A stretch of 12,102 nucleotides of DNA from an uncultured Propionibacteriaceae bacterium. Lineage in GTDB: Bacteria; Actinomycetota; Actinomycetes; Propionibacteriales; Propionibacteriaceae. The stretch spans positions 1 through 12,102 of the forward strand of contig CAMCJC010000043.1 of the NCBI GenBank assembly GCA_945875065.1, read 5' to 3'. Both the position numbers and the translations under genes were made by a program. Below the pieces are notes generated by a model that was not told the origin of the DNA, searched no databases, and worked only from the letters and a program-made list of their open reading frames with translations. Each line of letters begins with the position of its first letter. Within the stretch, counting starts at the first letter, position 1. Shown here piece after piece: positions 7,450 through 12,102 of the stretch.

Positions 7450-7739
7450 GGCACGTCTCCTAATCGGGTCCGTTGACGTGACATCCACGCAACCAGAATG
7501 ATCCGGCCCTGGCCAGGGGGTTGACCAAAGGACTGACGCTGTGGGCCGCCTTGCGACGAATCACCTTTACCGACGATGCTGGCGCTCGACAGGAGGAGCC
7601 CAGACGGCTGTCCAAGGCGGCTTGACCCGCGGATTGTTGTGATTCGGTAGAGTCCCTGCGTCCCACGGGAGGGCCGCGCCATGCTGGTGCACCTGGGTGA
7701 TCGTGGAATCGATCGAGACGACCCTAGAGGTGGGGCCAC
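7450..7739. other. Upstream region of the secreted-protein gene
   Basis: This 290-bp gap lies between the GntR gene and the DUF4832-type gene, both on the minus strand. It holds a 12-bp perfect palindrome CCCTGGCCAGGG (7507-7518) about 60 bp before the TTG start, a 9-bp inverted pair GCCGCCTTG (7545-7553) and CAAGGCGGC (7613-7621), and a short pair GATCG (7699-7703) and CGATC (7710-7714). No promoter fits well. A 97-codon open frame across it has no ribosome site or recognisable product and runs into the secreted-protein 5' end in another frame, so I do not call it a gene. No copy of the GntR operator found at 8560 is visible. Confidence 0.4.
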
Positions 7740-8510
7740 TTAGCCGTGCAGTTTCAGGGCGGCTTCGGTTCCGTTGTCCCCTAGGGAGACATCGAAGCGG
7801 GAGCGGTCGCCCCTGTGGTGGGCGGTGAACGTCTCCACGACCCGGCCTTGAGCGTCCAGCGACGTTGACCTTAGACGAAGCAGCGGCGCGCCTTCGGCGA
7901 CCTGCAGTGACTCGGCGATCTCTGGTGGTGCCGCTATCGCCTCAATGCTGCGGGTGGCGTGGACGATGGTGATGCCGTAGCGCTCGGCGAGGCAGGCGTA
8001 CAGGGACCCGGTGCGGAAGTCGATCTTCTCGATGCCTGGGACGAGCGACGAAGGCAGCCAGCTGGTCGTGCGCGCCCACGGCTCGCCGTCGACGTGGCGG
8101 CACCTTTCCAGCACGAACACGGGAGCCCCGTCGTCGATGCCGAGCCGCGCGGCGAGGGACTCGTCGGCCGGGGCAATCTCCTGCCGGAGCACGTCGCTGA
8201 CCAGGTCGAGGCCGGCCAGGCGGGCGTGCTGGTGCAGGCCCTGCAGCGACAACGCCAGCCCGTGGTCCATGCGAGTGTGCGACAGGAACGTGCCTTTGCC
8301 TTTGACCCGTTCGACGACCCCCTCGCTCTCCAACTCCGCCAGCGCCTGCCGCACAACGGACCTGGAGACGCTGAACTCGGCCATCAGCTCGTGATCGCTC
8401 CAGATGCGGTCGCCCTCGGACAGACCCTCGGAGCGGACGCGCTCCTGCAGGATCTGCTTGAGCTGGTGGTAGTACGGCAGCGGGGATCCAGGGTCGAGCC
8501 GGGTTGCCAT
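7740..8510 (-). CDS. GntR-family transcriptional repressor with UTRA domain (HutC subfamily)
   Basis: A 256-residue regulator. A winged helix-turn-helix fills residues 10-77: PLPYYHQLKQIL, then the recognition region FSVSRSVVRQALAELESEGVV, then the wing VKGKGTFL. A UTRA ligand-binding domain follows, about 95-240, with the typical LERCRHVDGEPW and APLLRLR strands. Members usually bind a sugar or sugar-phosphate and release DNA. It is divergent from the Gfo/Idh-kinase-dehydrogenase operon, and a 10+10 bp inverted repeat in the shared gap overlaps that operon's promoter, so it very likely represses the operon; the ligand is probably a pathway intermediate. The ATG at 8510 has TAGACT 6 nt upstream and no ribosome site, suggesting leaderless expression. 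It may also influence the downstream secreted-protein gene. Confidence 0.92.
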   Translation of the reverse strand: MATRLDPGSPLPYYHQLKQILQERVRSEGLSEGDRIWSDHELMAEFSVSRSVVRQALAELESEGVVERVKGKGTFLSHTRMDHGLALSLQGLHQHARLAGLDLVSDVLRQEIAPADESLAARLGIDDGAPVFVLERCRHVDGEPWARTTSWLPSSLVPGIEKIDFRTGSLYACLAERYGITIVHATRSIEAIAAPPEIAESLQVAEGAPLLRLRSTSLDAQGRVVETFTAHHRGDRSRFDVSLGDNGTEAALKLHG

Positions 8511-8516
8511 GGCGGG

Positions 8517-8522
8517 AGTCTA
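8517..8522 (-). promoter_or_regulatory. Candidate -10 element of the GntR gene promoter
   Basis: On the minus strand TAGACT ends 6 nt before the ATG at 8510, predicting a leaderless transcript. The operator at 8560-8581 lies about 40 bp upstream of this element, so repressor bound there might also affect its own gene, though it would not cover this -10. Confidence 0.4.
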
Positions 8523-8559
8523 CAAGGGGGATCTCGTGAAAACTGAGCTAACGAAAGCT

Positions 8560-8589
8560 CTTGTCCGGTTGACCGGACAAGCCTAAACT
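8560..8589 (+). promoter_or_regulatory. Operon promoter overlaid by a GntR-type operator
   Basis: CTTGTCCGGT (8560-8569) and ACCGGACAAG (8572-8581) form a perfect inverted repeat around a central TG. A -35 hexamer TTGTCC (8561-8566) lies in the left arm, and TAAACT (8584-8589) follows at exactly 17 bp as the -10. A dimer bound to the repeat would cover the -35 and nearly all of the spacer, a classic repression geometry. The predicted start is near 8596, giving a leader of about 80 nt before the ATG at 8677. The leader contains the palindrome GGGGCGCCCC (8624-8633) enclosed by TCGCGT (8598-8603) and ACGCGA (8649-8654). Confidence 0.75.
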
Positions 8590-8676
8590 AGGTGACGTCG
8601 CGTAGCCAGACGCCTCGACGGAAGGGGCGCCCCAGCAAGCACCGCGCGACGCGAACCCTATGGCAAGGAGGCCAGC

Positions 8677-9684
8677 ATGACGTTGAAGGTCGGCGTAATC
8701 GGATCGGGGCGTGCCGGGATCATCCACGCAAAGTCGTACCTCAGTCACGTGGAGGGGGCGAAGCTGGTTGGGATGTCGGATCCGGATAAAGAGGTGCGCG
8801 CCAAGGTCTCAGCCGAGCTGGGAGTGCCGGTCTACGAAACCCATGGCGAGTTGCTGGGACAGGGCATCGACGCCGTGGCCGTCGTCACGCCCACCGGTTT
8901 TCACCACGACATCGTCCTGGAAGCCGCAGCCGCCGGCGTCCACATCTTCTGCGAGAAGCCCATGGGCATGACAGTGGCCGAATGCGAGGACATGATCGCC
9001 GCCACTGACGCCGTCGGCGTCAAGCTCCAGATCGGCTTCATGCGCCGCTTCGACGCCGGCCACCGCCGCGCCAAGGAACTCCTCGATCAGGGCGCGATCG
9101 GGGATGTCGTTTCCGTTATGGCGCTGACGCACGGGCCGTCGATCCCGCATCCGTGGATGTACGACCTGAAGATCTCGGGCGGACCGCTAGCCGAGGTCTC
9201 CAGCCACGACGTTGACATCGTGCGCTGGTTCACCGGCTCCGATGTCGTTGCCATCCACGCGTTCGCAGGCAATTACCGTTGCGGCGACGCCCGCGAGCAG
9301 TTCCCCGACTTCTACGACTCGTTCGTGCTCAACGCCCGGTTCGCCAGCGGCGCGATGGGGCAGATCAACGGCGCCCAGGGGGTGCGCTACGGCTACGACT
9401 CTCGCCTCGAGATCCACGGCACCAACGGGCGGATCGACGTTGGGTCGCTGGCCGGCAACCGCGTCGTCGTCCATGGCTCCGACGGCACATCCACCCGGGA
9501 CATCGTCCCCTCGTGGCGGAACCTCTACCACGACGCCTACATCGAGGAAGCACGCGCCTTCGTCAAGGCCATCCGCGACGACACCGAAACCGAGGTCACC
9601 GGCCGCGACGGGCTGGAGGCGGTCCGTATCGTCACCGTGGGCAACGCCGCCATCGCCACCGGGGAGATCCAGCACCTCAACTGA
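8677..9684 (+). CDS. Gfo/Idh/MocA-family oxidoreductase (inositol dehydrogenase-like)
   Basis: A 335-residue NAD(P)-dependent dehydrogenase, probably oxidising a sugar, polyol or inositol. The Rossmann domain covers residues 1-120, with the nucleotide loop GSGRAG (9-14) and the family motif EKP (93-95), whose K94 is the usual catalytic Lys. The C-terminal substrate domain follows. The region GGPLAEVSSHDVD (168-180) matches the active-site stretch of IolG-type enzymes, in which an Asp and a His four residues later act. Here H177 is kept, but the Asp position appears to be Glu (E173), which may alter substrate choice. The ATG has a strong AAGGAGG ribosome site. It is the first gene of the operon, opposite the GntR gene. 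The exact substrate cannot be read from sequence. Confidence 0.9.
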   Translation: MTLKVGVIGSGRAGIIHAKSYLSHVEGAKLVGMSDPDKEVRAKVSAELGVPVYETHGELLGQGIDAVAVVTPTGFHHDIVLEAAAAGVHIFCEKPMGMTVAECEDMIAATDAVGVKLQIGFMRRFDAGHRRAKELLDQGAIGDVVSVMALTHGPSIPHPWMYDLKISGGPLAEVSSHDVDIVRWFTGSDVVAIHAFAGNYRCGDAREQFPDFYDSFVLNARFASGAMGQINGAQGVRYGYDSRLEIHGTNGRIDVGSLAGNRVVVHGSDGTSTRDIVPSWRNLYHDAYIEEARAFVKAIRDDTETEVTGRDGLEAVRIVTVGNAAIATGEIQHLN

Positions 9685-9734
9685 CGCGACGATGCGTCAC
9701 CCAATCGGGGCGTCGCCAACGCCGACGGCGCCCC
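9682..9734 (+). repeat. Two intercistronic hairpins before the kinase gene
   Basis: TGACGC (9682-9687) and GCGTCA (9694-9699) form a 6-bp hairpin that includes the stop codon of the dehydrogenase gene. A second hairpin pairs GGGGCG (9707-9712) with CGCCCC (9729-9734) and, inside it, TCG (9713-9715) with CGA (9723-9725). No U run follows, so these are more likely RNA-stability or expression-tuning elements than terminators. Confidence 0.35.
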
Positions 9735-9750
9735 ACAGAAAGGAACCATC

Positions 9751-11291
9751 ATGAACGACAAGGGCTAGGTATCGATATGGGCACGGGGTCGGCGCGCGCC
9801 GGCGTCTACGACTTCTCCGGCAAGCAGCTCGGTTTCGGCACCGCGCCGTGGAAGACCACGCACGAGCGCCCCGCCTGGGCCGAGCAGGACCCGAACGAGT
9901 GGTGGACGTGCGCCGTAGCCGCCATCCGCAAGGCCGTTGCTGAGGCCGGCATCGACCCGAAGGATGTCGTCGCGATGTCGATGGACGGCACCTCCTCCAC
10001 CGTCGTGTTCACCGACGCCAATGACGACCCCACACGCCCGGCGCTGCTGTGGATGGACGTGCGGTCGGTCGTCGAGGCCGAGGATGTCGGGGCGACCGGC
10101 GACGCCGCCCTCGGCATCTGCGGCGGCGGCGCTGTCTCCGCGGAATGGGGACTGCCGAAGTCAATGTGGGTGAAGAAGAACCAGCCCGAGATCTTCGAGC
10201 GCACCACCACCATCTGCGACGAGACCGACTGGCTGGTCCATCGCCTCACCGGCCGCTGGACGATGTCCGAGTCCCACGCGTCCGCGAAGTACTTCTACGA
10301 CGCCGACCGCGGCGGGTGGCCGACTAGCCTGTACGAGGCCGTAGACGCCGCCGACATCCTCGCCAAGTTCCCGAAAGACGTGCTGCCGGTCGGCACGGTC
10401 GTCGGCAACCTCACCGACGCTGCCGCTGAGGAGCTTGGACTGCACACCGGGGTCTTGGTAGCGGAGGGCGGAGTCGACGCGTACATGGGTGCCGTTGGCC
10501 TCGGCGTGTCCATCCCGGGCCGGTTGGCGCTGATTACCGGCTCCAGCCACGTCATCACCGGGCAGGTCGCTGAACCGATCTCCGTCAAGGGCGTTTGGGG
10601 TTCGTTTACCAACGCGACCGTCCCGGGCACTTACACGATCGATGGCGGCCAGGTCTCGACCGGGTCGCTGGTCGAGTGGTTCTTGAGGAATCTCGCCGGC
10701 GCGTCTCGTGTGGAGGCGATGGAGGGCGAGGAGTCCATCTACGACATCCTCACCCGCCGTGCCGCGGAGGTCCCGATCGGCTGCGACGGGCTCCTCAGCC
10801 TGGATCACTTCCAGGGCAACCGCGCGCCCCACTACGACGCCCGCAGCCGCGGCATGTTCTGGGGCTTGACGCTCCACCACACCGAGGCCCACATGTTCCG
10901 CGCCATCCTGGAGGGCGTCTGCTACGGAACCGAGGAGATCTTCGAGGCGATCCGCGCCGCCGGCACCACCGTCGACGAGGTCATCGTCTCCGGCGGCGCC
11001 ACCAACAACAAGCTGTGGCTTCAGATGCACGCCGATGTCTCGAATGTGCCGCTGATCCTCACCGACGTGAAGGAAGGCCCGGCCCTGGGGTCCGCGATGG
11101 TCGCGGCGGCCGCTGCCGGCTGGTACGAGTCGATCCCGGCCGCGTCGCTGGCGATGACGCAGGTCGCCGACGTGGTCAAGCCGAACCCGGAGGCACACGA
11201 GCGGTACCGTTTCAACTACGAGGCCTACAAGCGGTCGTATCAGCAGATGAAGGGCCTCATGGCTGAGGTAACCGAGCACTACACGAAGTAA
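9751..11291 (+). pseudogene. FGGY-family carbohydrate kinase with a frameshift after codon 5
   Basis: FGGY kinases transfer the gamma-phosphate of ATP to a sugar or polyol. A good ribosome site (AAAGGA) precedes the ATG at 9751, but this frame reads only MNDKG before TAG (9766-9768). The kinase frame lies one base out of phase. Adding one base in the GGG at 9762-9764 restores MNDKGLGIDMGTG, the proper N terminus, and a 513-residue protein. GIDMGTG is the phosphate-binding strand, and the catalytic Asp is D243 in EGGVDAYMGAVG (restored numbering). The motif TDWLVHRLTG and a C-terminal ATP site (SGGATNNKLW) are also present. An ATG at 9777 would lose the conserved Asp of GID. The rest of the frame is intact, so this is a very recent mutation, a sequence error, or, less likely, recoding. 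The substrate is unknown; the FTNATVP and DGGQVSTG segments recall ribulokinase-like members. Confidence 0.8.
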
Positions 11292-11297
11292 GGAACC

Positions 11298-12102
11298 ATG
11301 TCTGCTACACGAATCCCCAGCGCCCTGGCGTCGGCCACCGACACTCGAGCCATCGAGATCGGCCGAGGCATCCTCGATAAGACCGGGGCGGTCTTCAAGG
11401 AGCAGACCGGTGCCAGGCTGGGGATCGTCGTGGCCGACGAAACCACCTACGGCATCGCCGGGAAGCAGGTTGAACAGGCGCTGCGAACCGCCGGCATCGA
11501 ACTCGCCGAGCCCCTGATCTTCCCGGCGCAGCCGCCCCTGTACGCGGGCTACGAGAACGTCACCGTGATTCGGGAACGCCTCGAGGCGACGGGGGCCACC
11601 GCCTGCTCCGTCGGTTCGGGCACGCTCTCGGATTTGACGAAGCTGGCCTCCGGGGAGCTCGGCCGTCTATACGTACACGTGTGCACCGCGGCGTCGATGG
11701 ACGGTTACTCGGCGTTCGGTGCTTCTATCGCCAAGGATGGGTTCAAGATCACCCGCAACTGCCCGGCGCCGGTCGGCATCATCGCCGATCTCGACGTCAT
11801 GGCCACCGCCCCGCAGCGGATGCTCGCCAATGGCTACGGCGACATCATGGAGAAGTTCCCCGGCGGCGCCGACTGGATCATCGCCGACGCGCTCGGCGTT
11901 GAGCCCATCGAACCCCACGCGTGGGATCTGGTGCAGTCGCCGCTCAAGGAAGCGATGGGCGACCCGGCGGCACTGCGAGACGGCGACCCGGAGGTTTTCG
12001 AGCGGTTCGTTGAGATCGTGATGCTCTCTGGGCTCGCCATCCAGGCGCACCAGACGTCGCGGCCTGGCTCGGGTGTCGGCCACAACTTTTCCCACCAGTG
12101 GG
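11298..12102 (+). CDS. AraM/glycerol-1-phosphate dehydrogenase-like enzyme (partial at the 3' end)
   Basis: This gene starts 6 nt after the kinase stop, with a TAAGGA ribosome site overlapping that stop. It stays open for 268 codons to the window edge. It belongs to the iron-type alcohol dehydrogenase superfamily, in the branch containing AraM and EgsA (sn-glycerol-1-phosphate dehydrogenase). Visible marks are the nucleotide-binding VGSGTLSDLTK (105-115), TAASMDGY (130-137), NCPAPVGIIADLDVM (154-168), GDIMEK with the presumed metal Asp D182, and SGVGHNFSH with metal-ligand candidate H262. Homologues commonly have an acidic residue just before that His; here it is Gly. A further ligand should lie past the edge. 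Coupling to an FGGY kinase suggests it acts on the kinase product, a polyol or sugar phosphate, rather than on glycerol phosphate for lipids. That role is inferred. Confidence 0.85.
   Translation, partial: MSATRIPSALASATDTRAIEIGRGILDKTGAVFKEQTGARLGIVVADETTYGIAGKQVEQALRTAGIELAEPLIFPAQPPLYAGYENVTVIRERLEATGATACSVGSGTLSDLTKLASGELGRLYVHVCTAASMDGYSAFGASIAKDGFKITRNCPAPVGIIADLDVMATAPQRMLANGYGDIMEKFPGGADWIIADALGVEPIEPHAWDLVQSPLKEAMGDPAALRDGDPEVFERFVEIVMLSGLAIQAHQTSRPGSGVGHNFSHQW

Noticed and set aside
7450..7488. GTG start at 7488 for the secreted protein
   Set aside because: It would place 13 charged residues before the signal peptide and include the AGGAGA ribosome site inside the coding region; TTG at 7449 fits both signals better.
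7446..7739. 97-codon minus-strand frame between the GntR and secreted-protein genes
   Set aside because: It has no ribosome site and no recognisable product, and it overlaps the start of the secreted-protein gene. I also considered a transposase remnant but found no motif or terminal repeats to support one.
9279..9776. N-terminal extension of about 166 residues in front of the kinase in the same frame
   Set aside because: Most of it runs through the Gfo/Idh gene in another frame, is extremely Arg-rich and resembles no protein. It is open only because of GC-rich codon bias, and the kinase fold begins at GID.
10161..11279. 372-codon minus-strand open frame opposite the kinase
   Set aside because: It is the antisense shadow of the FGGY reading frame. 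The composition is typical of reversed GC-rich coding DNA, while the plus strand carries clear kinase motifs.
1..12102. CRISPR arrays, tRNA or rRNA genes, intact insertion sequences
   Set aside because: I saw no regularly spaced direct repeats, no cloverleaf-like or ribosomal segments, and no transposase with terminal repeats in either strand.

Overview
The window is about 12 kb of GC-rich DNA with dense coding, short intergenic gaps and GTG/TTG starts. The actinobacterial-style PurB, the NarL-type histidine kinase/regulator/ABC exporter module and several likely leaderless promoters (TANNNT placed 6-7 nt before ATG) point to a high-GC Actinomycetota bacterium. Propionibacteriaceae or a relative is plausible, but that placement is an inference from protein style, not shown by any marker gene.

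Layout. Positions 1-1696, plus strand: the 3' end of an alpha/beta-hydrolase-type esterase, then purB (adenylosuccinate lyase). Positions 1697-2065: a 369-bp gene-free gap holding a large nested inverted repeat (about 1812-1899), a smaller hairpin (1949-1976) and a hairpin terminator (2024-2048) that closes the minus-strand genes arriving from the right. Positions 2066-6043, minus strand: a four-gene signalling/export module read in the order histidine kinase, NarL/LuxR response regulator, ABC ATPase, ABC-2 permease. The kinase/regulator pair and the ATPase/permease pair each overlap by 4 nt. Between the two pairs lies an 18-bp perfect GC-rich palindrome centred about 70 bp upstream of the likely ATPase transcription start, a good candidate for the regulator's own binding site. 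Positions 6091-7449, minus: a secreted DUF4832-type protein starting at TTG. Positions 7740-8510, minus: a GntR/UTRA repressor.

Positions 8560-12102, plus strand: a carbohydrate or polyol catabolic operon divergent from the GntR gene. A 10+10 bp inverted repeat overlays the -35 element and spacer of the operon promoter, so repression by the neighbouring GntR protein is the simplest model. The operon reads Gfo/Idh/MocA oxidoreductase, FGGY carbohydrate kinase, then an AraM/glycerol-1-phosphate-dehydrogenase-like enzyme that runs off the window. The FGGY gene has an apparent single-base deletion five codons after its natural ATG. A good ribosome site and ATG are followed by an early TAG, while the whole kinase reading frame lies open one base out of phase.

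The most interesting points are the kinase start defect, the repressor operator over the promoter, the unassigned substrate of the kinase/dehydrogenase pathway, the palindrome before the ABC exporter, and the nested repeat downstream of purB. No RNA genes, CRISPR arrays or intact mobile elements were seen.
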